64,000 nucleotides of DNA. It comes from Haliclona indistincta (taxonomy: Eukaryota; Porifera; Demospongiae; Haplosclerida; Chalinidae). Each line of letters begins with the position of its first letter. Position 1 is the stretch's first letter. The notes beneath the pieces are model-generated. The model worked only from the letters and a program-made list of their open reading frames with translations. It ran no database searches and had not been told where the DNA came from. Positions 50,870-62,555 of the stretch are shown here, piece by piece. The stretch is taken from the NCBI GenBank assembly GCA_964017065.1, contig OZ024789.1, positions 9,793,271 to 9,857,270 of the forward strand. Direction: 5' to 3'. The position numbers were made by a program, and so were the translations under genes.

Positions 50870-50927
50870 ACTGATTATCCAAACGTGAACGGAGAAACAC
50901 GGAGCTAGTAGTAGTGAGCCACTCCTC

Positions 50928-50933
50928 TTTATT
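50928..50933 (-). promoter_or_regulatory. Candidate polyadenylation signal for the block 2 physin gene
   Basis: AATAAA on the minus strand lies 89 bases after the physin stop codon and about 60 bases before the gene B start codon. Block 1 has AAGAAA at the same place. If it is used, the physin 3' end and the gene B leader nearly overlap. Sequence evidence only. Confidence 0.3.
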
Positions 50934-51324
50934 CATAATAATTATAACACACATTATAACCAGTAGTAATACAGTACAGCTGGATAGCAGCTATTTACAG
51001 TACTAGTGCAGTGACTATATACTAAAGCTTGTCATATCCTCCTTCCCCTCTAGCACTGCCTGATGATGAGCTGGACCGTGATGCCTTCCATTGTATGTAG
51101 AAACTGGTATCAACAAGAACCCAGTATATGTCGACAGCAAACAGTGTTAGTACTGCAAACCCAAATACCTGAGGGAAGGAGAGAGGGAGGGAAAGGGAAG
51201 GAGAGAGGGAACTAGGAGGGAGAGAGGAAGGGAGACATAGAAAACATATACATGTAAACAGGTGTATAATTGCTAATGCAACTACACGACTACATGCAAG
51301 TAGTAGGATTTTTCATTCTGTTGA

Positions 51325-51504
51325 TACCGTATAGCGGGAAATTTTCGCGAGGGAAAATTTTCGTAAACGAGATAAAGGATTTCGCGAATCAGTGCTATTG
51401 CCCTATTTTTATCAACTAAAACTAGACATTTGCGGATAAAATTTTCGTGAATAGCCTGAAATTCGCAAATCTTTCCTCCTGTAAAACTTCCCTGCTATAC
51501 GGTA
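51325..51504. mobile_element. TA-flanked inverted-repeat MITE, 180 bp
   Basis: The ends TACCGTATAGCGGGAA and TACCGTATAGCAGGGAA (reverse complement of the right end) form an imperfect inverted repeat of about 25 bp. TA flanks both sides. The equivalent introns of blocks 1 and 3 have an empty site with a single TA after CTGTTGA, which shows an insertion in block 2 only. A few bases beyond the right TA are deleted here. TA duplication is typical of Tc1/mariner-type elements. No coding sequence. Confidence 0.85.
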
Positions 51505-51830
51505 GTTTCAGACTCAGTAAACAACTAACTAGTTATCACTATTGTAGTATGGAAATTTGAAAAATAAAGAAACATTATAATTATTTTTTTGGATTTTGTG
51601 TATGAACGAATATTTCATTGCTGCAATCATAACTCACATCTCCAATAGCAGCCTGCACGTATCCACTGGTCTCAAAACTTGTCGAATTATAGGGAGTGGT
51701 ACAATTCTCGTTGAGTTGATCCTCCACGATACTCGATCACCATAACACCATTGAGAATGTTATGAGCTACAGCCCATTCCACTGCAGCTATGAACCAGCA
51801 CAGCATCCACACAACATGAAACACCAGATC

Positions 51831-52263
51831 CTGCAAAAAAAATTTAAACAACATTTTGAACAGCGAGGTCATGCAACTGTAAATATTCCACACTAAGGAG
51901 GTGAAGTGTGCATTAATAAAAATTGGGGCAATGCTGTAGACAAACACGATTCCACTCCAAAACGATAAGGCTATCTTGCAGTTTGTCGCTCAAGGTTTCT
52001 AGGACTTGGGTTCAGGGTTTAGTATATGCATTGGCGTAGGGCTGGGTAGAGTGCATGATAACCCAAGGATAACACATCTTGCAAGTATTAGCAGGAGTGA
52101 CACAGGAGTAGTAGAACAGCTCATAAATTACTATAGTGAATAAAATATATCTGAGCAAGATGCTGATTTACACATGCAAAAATAGAGAGAGAGGTTCTCG
52201 AGTGCTTTGTATCATAATAATAAAGAACCTCTTTGTACTAGTTAGAGCACGAGACACGGTGCT
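51831..52263. other. Physin intron sequence, no gene recognised
   Basis: This lies between physin exon Y and the single satellite-type element. I see no open frame, RNA gene or clear repeat that I can name. Confidence 0.5.
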
Positions 52264-52784
52264 TTAACCCTTTAACCCCTATTGTCGCCTTTTGGCAACA
52301 TACTTCAGACACCATAACTTTATCAAAAAGTGCTAAAATATTCCAAAATTAAGCCAAATTGAAGAATACGAATAACCGTAGAATCCAGTGGTTTTCGGCG
52401 CACGCCCTCTGCTAAACGTATTGGCGCCTGGCATTTTTTTAATAGCTTCAGTGCAAATTCCCCAACATAAAAAAATGGCTGCCAAGAAAATTTGGACATT
52501 TTATGGCTTCAGGACTCTTGGAAAAGACATTTTTGTACATTCTCCATGATCTGGGCTACATTTTGCACTCACCAAAACCACTGCTATTTGTATGTACTTT
52601 TCAGTAGCCAGCCCCAAAGTACTAACTTTGAACAAAATTTGGGCAATTGCGGCTACTCACTGGCGAAAAAGCACGCAAATTTGATACCAGTAGCACAAAA
52701 GACACACGAGATATTCGCGAGAGAATTGGTCAGCATTTACGAAGTTAAAATTCCAGCAAGATAACTTAGTATTTAAAGGGTTAA
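52264..52784 (-). mobile_element. Single diverged copy of the satellite core element, inverted relative to the array
   Basis: It starts TTAACCCTTTAACCCC and ends TTTAAAGGGTTAA, with TTAA on both sides (52264-52267 and 52781-52784). The inside aligns with the reverse complement of the satellite core along its length, with many substitutions. It lacks about 68 bp that the core has at the equivalent of 217-286. It is not tandem and has no 130-bp spacer. It sits in the intron between physin exons X and Y. This copy gives the element's true ends independently of the array. Confidence 0.92.
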
Positions 52785-53159
52785 CTGGTTTAAAGTGTGA
52801 CCTAGGCGAATCTAGCCAGGAGTTGATCACTACCCAAACAAGTTTTCTCAAGTGGCTACCCTTGGCCCCGCCCCTAGTGCTCTATTAGCACCCCGGCAGT
52901 GCCTTTGAACTTGTATGGTATCACACATGTGTACTTTATAAATGACAAAGACCTTTCTTATACAAATGCACACTTCCTTCAAAATGTACATGTACAAGTA
53001 AACCAGTCCATGTACAGTACAGGAATGTTTTGGAAAACAATTTCCACACTTTTTAAACTCTGAGCGTATTATGCACTACTGGACACACAATCAAACAAAA
53101 TCATTTTAAAAGTAAATGTGGAAAGACAAACACACATTGGTTCTCTAGCTGTAACTCAC
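52785..53159. other. Physin intron sequence, no gene recognised
   Basis: Intronic sequence between the single MITE copy and physin exon X. Nothing recognisable on either strand. Confidence 0.5.
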
Positions 53160-53603
53160 AGTGATGACCAGGTAGTTGACCAGCCATTCAATCTGCAGGC
53201 TAGCTGTGGTAAGCATGTACACCACTACTGCGATGGCGCCGTAGAACAGCGTGAACACCGCCCAAGTCACAAAGAACTGAGATGCAGCCACGACCCCACC
53301 ATCCAGACCAGTGGTGTTGGTTGATTCATAGAGTGCTTCAGGAGTTTGTGCATTAACTTGAGTGGATGCAACTGTAAAGGAATAGCTGGTACTGACTATG
53401 ACTTTGAATGGATGAGTGTGTGGAGAGTGATTGAGTGAATGGATGAGTGTGTGATGACTAAGTAATGACAATTTTATACCACAAACCTTGTCATTTCCTC
53501 GAATAAAGTTATGAAGAGCAAGAGCCAGTTGATCTGTGAGAAAATCATTGAATAGATATCAAAGTACTTATAACTGTGTATACCACTCTATAGGATCACT
53601 TAC

Positions 53604-53745
53604 GTCACCATAAGGATAGAACCCTTTGACTCTCTGTGCATTGAAGTACGTATTTGTATCAAAGTGAACTCTGTATGTTCCAACATGTAGTATGTGTTCA
53701 GAGCTCAGGAGAGTTGAACAGCGTCCATCAAGATCAGTCACACCG
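53604..53745 (-). pseudogene. 5-hydroxyisourate hydrolase-like exon fragment
   Basis: The frame reads VTDLDGRCSTLL...HVGTYRVHFDTNTYF...GFYPYGD and then a GTAAGT donor. The DGRC...LL...GTY...FDT...FYPY pattern is characteristic of the transthyretin-related 5-hydroxyisourate hydrolase, an enzyme of urate breakdown. Neither the first exon nor the C-terminal YRGS exon was found. It lies between formyl-THF dehydrogenase exons on the same strand. It could be a nested gene remnant or a rearrangement. Confidence 0.6.
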
Positions 53746-53945
53746 TGTACCAACAGTAAAGATGAACAGTACTGGTGATGATATTACTACTCACCCAGAC
53801 TCTAGTTCTACCATCAAAGCTAGGTTGGTCACGGATCTGATGATATCAGATGAGCTAGGTTGATCATCTGATCTTTAGGTTTGGTACATATGGTTTCTTT
53901 AGTAGTGATCTCATGCCAGATAAGAGAGGAGGGACTGGTATACCT

Positions 53946-54293
53946 AGAGAGAGAGAGGAAGGGAGGGAGAGAGAGAGGGAGGGAGAGAGGAGGGAGGGAG
54001 CGAGGGAGGGAGAGAGGAGGAGAGAGAGAGAGAGAGAGAGGGAGGGACAGAGAGAGAGGGGGGAGAGAGAGGGAGGGAGGGAGGGAGAGAGAGAGAGGGA
54101 GGGAGAGAGGGGAGAGGGAGGGAGAGAGAGGGAGAGAGGGAGAGAGGGAGGGAGGGAGGGAGGGAGGGAGGGAGGGAGGGAGGGAGGGAGGGAGGGAGGG
54201 AGGGAGGGAGGGAGGGAGGGAGGGAGGGAGGGAGGGAGGGAGGGAGGGAGGGAGAGAGAGACAGAGAGACAGAGACAAAGAGAGAGGGAGGGA
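53946..54293. repeat. Long purine tract, mostly (GGGA)n
   Basis: About 350 bp of almost pure A/G, beginning as mixed GA/GGGA and becoming a regular GGGA run over about 54140-54252. Open frames through it on both strands are low-complexity artefacts. Such tracts can form triplex or quadruplex structures. Confidence 0.97.
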
Positions 54294-54451
54294 GAAAATC
54301 ATTCAATAAACATCAAGTTCTGATAAAGGTATGTACCTTGGCTAGTGATTTATTAGACCACTTCTGATCATTAGTTGCATCACCTTCCCTTTGAATCATG
54401 TGAGGAGCTCTACCTTCCTCTATCATCTTGACAGCTTCTCCCTTAGGGACC

Positions 54452-54625
54452 TAAGGGAGGTAGGGGAGGAGAGGGGAGGGGGAAGGGGAGGGGGAGAGCT
54501 AGGGATCAGAGGAAGGAGATGGAGAGAGGAAGGAGATGGAGAGAGGGAAGGAGAAAGGTAGGGAGAGAGAAAGAGGGGAGGGAGTGAGAAATTAAAGGGA
54601 GGAAGGAAGGGAGGGAGGGAGAGTC
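54452..54625. repeat. G-rich purine tract in the dehydrogenase intron
   Basis: Irregular GGGA, GGAAG and GAGA runs between two dehydrogenase exons. In block 3 the corresponding place is taken by ACAG and GA repeats. Confidence 0.85.
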
Positions 54626-54984
54626 AAAGTAGGTAAAATGAAGGTGTATTGCTGACCATATAGCTCTAACTCCTTCAGGGAACAGGAATCTGTTGTAGAG
54701 TGAGTCCACTGTATCGTTGATGTCCACGTCACATGATCTCTGGAGCAGTACTGGACCAGTGTCTAGTCCATCATCAGCCCAGAATATGCTGAAACCAGCT
54801 TGAGTGTCTCCCTCTATTAGCGTCCTAGAGGACAGACAGCAGTGTGTGTGATGGTACCATTATTGAGATGGTGACTGACCAGTTGATGGCAGAGGCTCTA
54901 CGATGGCGAGGTCCGTGAGGAAGGAGGGAGGGATGGTAGATGAAGGTCTGGGGGCATGCCCCTAGGAAAATTAGTCCTCTGAAA

Positions 54985-55050
54985 GCTGGACCATGATGCC
55001 TTCCATTGTATGTAGAAACTGGTATCCCATGCAGTATATATGTTGACGAA
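54985..55050 (-). pseudogene. Orphan fragment of physin exon Z, next to the dehydrogenase exon, block 2
   Basis: A stretch of about 65 bp matches the physin last exon around IYWVLV and FYIQWK but with internal changes and no frame. It lies just upstream, in transcription sense, of the dehydrogenase ASAINW exon. The same arrangement is found in block 3 at 61059-61124, so it predates the block duplication. Confidence 0.6.
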
Positions 55051-55437
55051 TCCGAGAACAAAGAGAGAGATGATGAGAGGAAGAATAGACTATGAAGAGT
55101 GTAGGGAGTCTATAGACAAAAGATGTGATCATGACGACGTACGTTTCCCGTGTGTGGCAGGATTTCTTGCTGGGATGGGAAAACTTTGCACCATAACACA
55201 GCTAGTGGGTCTGGGGGCATGCCCATAGGAAAAATTTAAAATTTGAGGTCCTCTGAAAGCGGTTTTTTGAGGCTTTTTCTACAATCAATTATTAGCTGTT
55301 AAATTGAAAATTTTGAGGAAACTCGTGCTCACTTTACTGATCATCATGTTGTTAGTCTGTACTGTATCAAAGATGTCTACCAGTCCTCCTCATCTGTGTA
55401 TAAGATACAGTTACATGATAAACACACACACACCTAC

Positions 55438-58400
55438 TCACTCTATTATTAGACTCACCTCTATCTCATCAGATAGCTGGATCTCTCCAATCTCTCTGAG
55501 TGCTGTTTGTAGCACCGCCCATGAAGGGACTCCCTTCTTTGACACATTGTCTTGTTGCTGTAACCACGCCGCTATCATCTCCATTACACATCTATCTGTC
55601 TTTCCGTGCTGATCTTCATCAATCTTCTTCAGAGTTGGGTAAAGGAGACCTAGCTCTAGACCGAGAGAGAACCAGTCTACCACGTTCTTCAAAGCTCCCT
55701 TGACATAAACTAAGTCATCAATACCTGTATAGAGGAGTATCACTACTGTCATGACTTGTGTACATGTGTGTGACTCACTGAGGGTAGTACTATCACTACT
55801 AGTAGCTGTGAGTGATGGATCTTCACTTGGTAGATCCTCCTCCTTTAGCTCACCCACCTCCTGCAGTACACACACAAAAATGCATCATCACACAGCTACA
55901 CTGCAGCTCACCAGAGGGTTCTTGCCGCCAAAGATACTCAACCCATCCATTAGCTCTCGAAGTTCTTTGTACAGTTGTGGAGTGGATTTGTTGAAGTGTT
56001 TTCGTATCTCTCGTAGGAGTGTCTCTGGAACAGGCTGGTCGGCCATGTTGGGGTTGAACGACTGACAGACGTAATGTGGACCCAGCTTAGCAATCAGATG
56101 GTACGGCTCGAGTGGAAGAGATGAGGTCTCTAGACTGCCACGACCATCTTTATAACTGAGGACAATCGGTTTACGACAAAGAATCGAGCGAGCAACATTG
56201 TACATGTCGAAAAGGCTTGTGTCGGGAAGATCATTCAAGGGATACTGACGAACCAGATCGGGTGAAATGAGGTACTCACGAACCTCCACACTAGGACAGT
56301 GAACTTGCTGGAGGTGACGAATGAGACCAATCAGAGAACTACGAAGCTTGCCACACTCTACCGGGCGTCTAGTATTGCACGTCATAGCCACAAGCACCTG
56401 TCTGTTGTTGTCAAGGAGCTCAATGACTGTTGTGATGTCATAGTCGTCTCGCCAGGAGATGCCGTTCCTCCAGATTGTACACATGCGCTGGAGACCACTC
56501 ACACAAGAGGAAGGACTGTAGCGACTGGCTAGAGGAAACTTGTAGGCTACTGAGAGAACAAGCATGTGAAGGAAACGAGAGCTCAAGAATTGGTGCTCAT
56601 CTACACAGCATAAACACCATCCAAACTCAAGTGTGGCCTGTTGCTGGATGAGGTCGTCTGGTCGCTCAGACTCAACAAGACCAGGAAAGAACAAGAGATC
56701 AGCTGTGCCGCCGGTGGCCTGAGAGCCTGGTGCAGTGGTCTGTAGGTTAGTATACTCAAGCACAGAGGGATCTACTGGTCGACAGAAATCCAGTGATTCC
56801 AGAAACCCCACCAGCATTTCCTGATCATAGTTAGGAAACACCTCACGAAGAGTAGAGACAGGAACTATGCCAGTGTTGCTGGCACGAACACGATGCTCTT
56901 TAAAATGACGAGGAGCAAACAGAACTCCATTGATCTCATTTAGAAGAGACTCTGTCTTCACCACAATCCAGCTGGATCGAGGAGAGTGATTGAGGAACAG
57001 AATGAGACCTTTGTCACTAAGAGTTGTTAGGAGCTCAGTCAGAACAGACTGGTCATTGGGGAGAGAGGAATCGTTCTCTTTCGTAATGGCAGAGGTCAGG
57101 TATTGCAATGAGTAGCCTACCACGTCTAGCTTTGTGCGTAAGAAGGCGTACAACACGTGACAGTAGTAGCTAATGACAGGCTGACTGGTGTTGATGGCAC
57201 TCTGGCTGTTGGTGAGCATGGATACCAATCCACGTGAAGCATCAGTGTCACCTAGTTGACGACAGTCCATGCTAAGGTAACCGGCAAACTCATGCTGCTT
57301 TATTCTTCTAGCTGCCATTGCTTGTATTAGTGAGCTCTTTTCTTTCTCTTTGTCTGATAACTCGATAAGATCTGAATGACTACCTATGATTGCCACATGC
57401 GATCTTATAGCTACACTACAGCAAGCATTGTTGATGAAGCTTAGCCAGTAATGGAGTGACTGACAGATACTCTCGTTGCTCTTACTCAGGTCTACTAGAC
57501 ACAGAAACATAACTGCTGACTTCTGCATCACATGCTCCAGTACGGCAGCATGACTGGAGTAGTATTCTTGCTGACCGGCAAAGTCATACACGACAAAGTT
57601 ACCAAGTTCGCTCTGGATGTGGTGTGGAACGATCCCTGCTGTGAAGCATTGAACATCAGCGACACACTCTATTGCTGTGGAACTTTGTGTAGCTAGGCGG
57701 ACGATGAGTTCAGTTAAGGAAGTTTTACAGCTTTACTGTCTCCTGTGAGGATCAGTTTAGTGAATGTGTGTACTGGGTAGGCTGTGCTGCACTCTACGAA
57801 TGGTTCAAATATTTTGATGATTTCGAAAATGTTTGTATATGCATTGCAGTTCGTCCAGACTTGTCTTTGCCAGTGGATTTATTCGTCCAAGTTGAAACAA
57901 GATATTGTACAATTTTGGTATGTTGATATATACAAGCATAGTGAAGTGGTATTCTGCCATTACTAGTCACACATGATGGATCACAGTGTGTTTCATTAAC
58001 AAGGTACAGTACAATGTTAAAATGTCCATGACGACTAGCATAGTGAAGTGGTGTCCAGCCATTACTAGTCACACACGATGGATCACAGTGTGCCTTATTT
58101 ATAAGATACTGAACAACATTAACATGTCCATTAAGACTAGCAAGATGAAGTGGTGTAGCCATTACTGGTCACACATGATGGATCACAGTGTGCCTCGTTG
58201 ATAAGTAGTTTACCTGACCGTTACGGCAAGCACAATGAAGTAGTTTCTCGCCATGAAAGTTGCCTAATAGTGATAGACTGCCCCTTTTTCAAGAAAATAC
58301 TTGGTTACCTCCAGATGACCTTTGGACGCGGCATAGTGCAGCGGAATGTGTTGTAACTGGTCTTTGCAATCAATGGAGCAGCCATGCAAGACACTAGCTC

Positions 58401-58622
58401 AGTAACCACATCTATCCAGCCCCAGTAAGCAGCTAGATGGAGTAGAGAGACATTGGTAATGGGTCTTATTCGGCCAAATCGCGAAACGTTGTTGTGACGG
58501 TAGCTGGCTGTGATATGTGATAATAGTTGCCTCGCCAGGTGTCTTTTCCTTTCCTTGAACGCGTTCACACAGATCGCTTGATCCCGAGCTCGAGCTTGAT
58601 CCTTGTCATCCATATTCTCCAA
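55438..58622 (-). pseudogene. Gene C: third ANK-ROC-COR-death domain copy, several frameshifts
   Basis: The N-terminal part (58622-58305) starts MENMDDKDQ and shifts frame around the first ankyrin repeats. A separate ankyrin piece lies at 58162-57794. In Walker A (about 57720-57745) one base is missing and the glycines are changed compared with B, so ANK and ROC are out of frame. From there the ROC-COR frame is open to the splice donor at 55911, very close to gene B, with DFAGQ and GSHSD kept and an in-frame loss in the SASDKEK region. The 51-bp intron (55861-55911) and death-domain exon (55860-55438) match B. I infer a pseudogene, though the open ROC-COR-death part could still be translated from an internal start. 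Confidence 0.85.
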
Positions 58623-58775
58623 ACGTGCAGTGAACGGAGAAACGCGGACCTATATATAGTATGCATGCAGCTTAATTGTTGTGTACCACACCTAGCTCTT
58701 CATACAACACACATTATAACCAGTAATAATACAGTAAATGGATAGCAGCTATTGACAGTACTAGTGCAGTGACTA

Positions 58776-59722
<947 letters not shown>

Positions 59723-59865
59723 CTGATGCTGCTGCAGTTAGGAGAACAAGATAACAAGTCACACTGTTAGCTATCAACATAACACATGTTAAATTGTTGG
59801 TTCTGTGCAATGAATGGATTCCTAAGAGAACTATCTTGACTGATAATTTACCAGTATCATACTAA

Positions 59866-60343
59866 CAGCCCGTTTACACTTGAGCTTAGAACGGTTCCAG
59901 AACCGTTCCAAGCCCAATGTAAACGGATGCAGAACCATTCCAAAGCGATCCGATTCGATTCGCTGGGATCGGTTCGACATACAAGTGTAGGTCCAGACTG
60001 ATCCAGAACGGTTATTTTTTATAGTGTAAACGGAAGCGATCCCAAGTATGCGTTTTAGCGTACTAAAATGGGCGTTTTCGCTTCGCCCACCACGTGTGTG
60101 ACTTTCAAGTTGTTTCACTGTCGCGGATTGCTGGCTTGGAGCAACAACGAAGTCCTTCCAGCGAAGTCCTTGTAGTTGGGCGTTAACAACCACACCCAAT
60201 GCAAGGGGTGTGATCAAATCACGTGATGCTAGAGGCACGCTTGTGATTCAGTTGGCTCTGGATAGTATAAACGGGGTACAGAACCATTCCCAGATCGATC
60301 CCAAAGACTGAACCAGAACGGTTCCACAAGTGTAAACACGCTG
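59866..60343. mobile_element. Inverted-repeat element, 478 bp, with TAA flanks
   Basis: The left end begins CAGCCCGTTTACACTTG and the right end is the inverse of CAGCGTGTTTACACTTG, with further inverted GAACGGTTC motifs inside. TAA flanks both sides (59863-59865 and 60344-60346). Joined flanks match block 1 after its own, different insertion is removed. A 3-bp TWA duplication suggests a PIF/Harbinger-type MITE; the family is uncertain. No coding sequence. Confidence 0.78.
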
Positions 60344-60489
60344 TAAATGTACAATGGTAACACATCTGAACATTCTTATGAACAATATTAGAATCACTTT
60401 GTGTATTACTAGCTTTGATAATGTACACTTGATTGTACAGTAACGATAACAGTAACATCAAATGAGGTCATGTACAAGGTACTGAATAG

Positions 60490-60503
60490 ACACACAGACA
60501 GAC

Positions 60504-60548
<45 letters not shown>

Positions 60549-60591
60549 TACAGACAGACAGACAGACAGACAGTCAGACAGACAGACAGTC

Positions 60592-60660
<69 letters not shown>
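60490..60660. repeat. (ACAG)n followed by (GA)n microsatellites
   Basis: ACAG tetranucleotides with occasional T changes run to about 60597, then pure GA follows. The tract occupies the dehydrogenase intron or its remnant in block 3. Confidence 0.96.
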
Positions 60661-60671
<11 letters not shown>

Positions 60672-60732
60672 AGGGAGGGGAATTAAGGGAGAGAGAGAGT
60701 CAAAGTAGCTAAAATGAAGGTGTATTGCTGAC

Positions 60733-61021
60733 CATAGCTCTAACTCCTTCAGGGAACAGGAATCTGTTGTAGAGTGAGTCCACTGTATCGTTGATGTCTA
60801 CGTCACATGATCTCTGGAGCAGTACTGGACCAGTGTCTAGTCCATCATCAGCCCAGAATATGCTGAAACCAGCTTGAGTGTCTCCCTCCATTAGCGTCCT
60901 AGAGGACAGACAGCAGTGTGTGTGATGGTACCATTATTGAGATGGTGACTGACCAGTTGATGGCAGAGGCTCCACGATGGCGAGGTCCGTGAGGAAGGAG
61001 GGAGGGATGGTAGATGAAGGT
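60733..61021 (-). pseudogene. 10-formyl-THF dehydrogenase fragment, block 3, two exons
   Basis: Exons 61021-60954 (FIYHPSLLP...RHRGASAINW) and 60898-60733 ([19 protein letters not shown]...FPEGVRAM) keep consistent phase and splice signals, so this copy of the pair is undamaged. The following two exons present in block 2 are missing and replaced by microsatellite. A fragment of physin exon Z adjoins at 61059-61124. No promoter or first exons are seen, so I call a partial, non-functional copy. Confidence 0.7.
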
Positions 61022-61139
61022 CTGGGGGCATGCCCCTAGGAAAATTAGTCCTCTGAAAGCTGGACCATGATGCCTTCCATTGTATGTAGAAACTGGTATC
61101 CCATGCAGTATATATGTTGACGAATCCGAGAACAAAGAG

Positions 61140-62278
61140 AGAGATGATGAGAGAGGAAGAATAGACTATGAAGAGTGTAGGGAGATCTATAGGAGAAGGA
61201 AAAAACCATTACTTGGGGTGAGCCTGATTGAGCCCCACATTGATCGTGACAACGTACGTTTCCCGTGTGTGGAAAACTTTGTATGTCAGTATATATCTAT
61301 CTATCTCTCATGAGGTGTGTTTGTCGCCCCAATGATCCTGAGGATAAGAACACGCCTATTCAATCAATAATACATAGTGCAAGTGCTCAGCTCAATAACA
61401 ACCGGTAACGCCCATTGCTGCACGTGGAAGAGGGAGCTTGATCAGCAGCTCAGGAGCTTGAACTCTTGATACATGAGTTAAAACGGTGAAAGCTGCTTTA
61501 TGTGTGACTCCAGCGTAGCTACTCTGTGAGGCATGCAGCCACACGTTCACGAGAAGATAACGTGTGTGTTGTAAAGCTAGAGGGTTCTCGGTAATCATGC
61601 TATAAGCTTGCTGTTGTGTATAATATGTTGTTGGTGTGCATTGCAAGTTGCTTGCTGCTGGCACTGGTGTTCAGAAATCAGCTCAGGCTCACCCCTGCAT
61701 TCATTGAATGTACTAGTTTAAAGGCAAACACATGAAAATGTTCCATATTGACACGGGCTTGGGGTGAAGGCCTGATGATAGCAGCTATTAACAGATTTGA
61801 ACATTCTTGAAAGTAATTTTATTTGTGTGCTACAAGCTTTGCTAATGTACACTTGATTGTACAGTAATGATAACAACCATCACTAGTTGACACATGAACA
61901 TAATGTACGCATGAAGATCTTGCATAATAATATCAAGACCAGAAGTATGACATTGACCAATCAAGCACACAGCAATTACTAAGTTACACGTGACCAAAAG
62001 TGGATTTGATTGGACAATGTTTATTTCCAGTCTTGACATAATTATGTTCGAAAACCACTGTACTGTATCTAGGAACAATCTAAACAAATTGTGTTATGAC
62101 AAGATATAGTCAGTTGAGGCTCATGTCATGTTAGTGGAAAGGTCTGTACAGTGATTCAGTGAGCTTTATGGTGCAAGGCTAGGGTGGTGAGCTTTATATG
62201 GAGCTGTGAGGATCGAGGGACAGCACCAGCTGGGTTAGCATCTTAATACAGTGAAACAAAATTAACCTGTTTCATACA
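61140..62278. other. Interblock sequence with no recognised gene
   Basis: A 90-codon minus-strand frame at 61392-61664 matches nothing I recognise. About 61796-61880 resembles the tail sequence at 46064-46138 and 60361-60448 (CTTTGATAATGTACA...AGTAATGATAA), a repeat shared by the blocks. Otherwise nothing supported. Confidence 0.5.
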
Positions 62279-62555
62279 GGATTTCTTGCTGGGATGGGAA
62301 AACTTTGCACCATAACACAGCTAGTGGGTCTGGGGGCATACCCATAGGAAAAGTTTAAAATTTGAGGTCCTCTAAAAGCAGTTTTTGAGGCCTACAAATT
62401 AAACAACTATTAACTGTTAAATTGAAATTTTTGGGGAAACTCGTGCTCACTTTACTGATCATCATGTTGTTAGTCTGTACTGTATCAAAGATGTCTACCA
62501 GTCCTCCTCATCTGTGTATAAGATACAGTTACATGATAAACACACACACACCTAC
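62279..62555. repeat. Left boundary segment of block 4, duplicate of 55160-55437
   Basis: This segment, including GTCTGGGGGCATRCCCATAGG and the stretch just after the death-domain exon, matches the left boundary of block 3. Block 2 shares only the part from about 47611. It marks the duplication limits. Confidence 0.75.

Larger units (their letters stand above)
51022..53371 (-). pseudogene. Synaptophysin-like (physin/MARVEL family) gene, block 2, three exons seen
   Basis: Exon X (53371-53160) has a TTTACAG acceptor and GTGAGT donor. It encodes an N-glycosylation-site-rich loop (NTT) and the helix SQFFVTWAVFTLFYGAIAVVVY. Exon Y (51830-51638) encodes DLVFHVVWMLCWFIAAVEWAVA and a luminal loop. 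Exon Z (51168-51022) encodes VFGFAVLTLFAVNIYWVLV and a Ser-rich tail ending GYDKL. All junctions are phase 0. These match helices 2-4 of synaptophysin-type vesicle proteins; a first-helix exon was not found. Exon Y carries a 4-bp insertion after NGVM that shifts the frame to a stop, unless part of the loop is a small intron. The introns hold a TA element and the single satellite-type element. Its stop is 152 bp before gene B. Confidence 0.72.
53487..54947 (-). pseudogene. 10-formyltetrahydrofolate dehydrogenase (ALDH1L-type), formyltransferase-domain exons, block 2
   Basis: Exons: 54947-54880 (FIYHPSLLP...ASAINW), 54824-54657 ([19 protein letters not shown]...[12 protein letters not shown]), 54450-54337 (PKGEAVKMIEEGRAP...) and 53533-53487 (ALHNFIRGNDK in one frame). 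They match consecutive parts of the N-terminal hydrolase/formyltransferase domain of cytosolic 10-formyl-THF dehydrogenase, a folate enzyme. Splice signals join the first two exons correctly. The second exon is 2 bp longer than in block 3, which shifts the frame. The last exon appears to lack about 10 bp between short direct repeats, also shifting frame. A urate-pathway fragment lies between the last two exons. The aldehyde dehydrogenase part is absent. I infer a broken fragment. Confidence 0.72.

Noticed and set aside
61392..61664. 90-codon minus-strand frame
   Set aside because: No recognisable domain, no splice or promoter context, and not present in the paralogous blocks as far as I can see.
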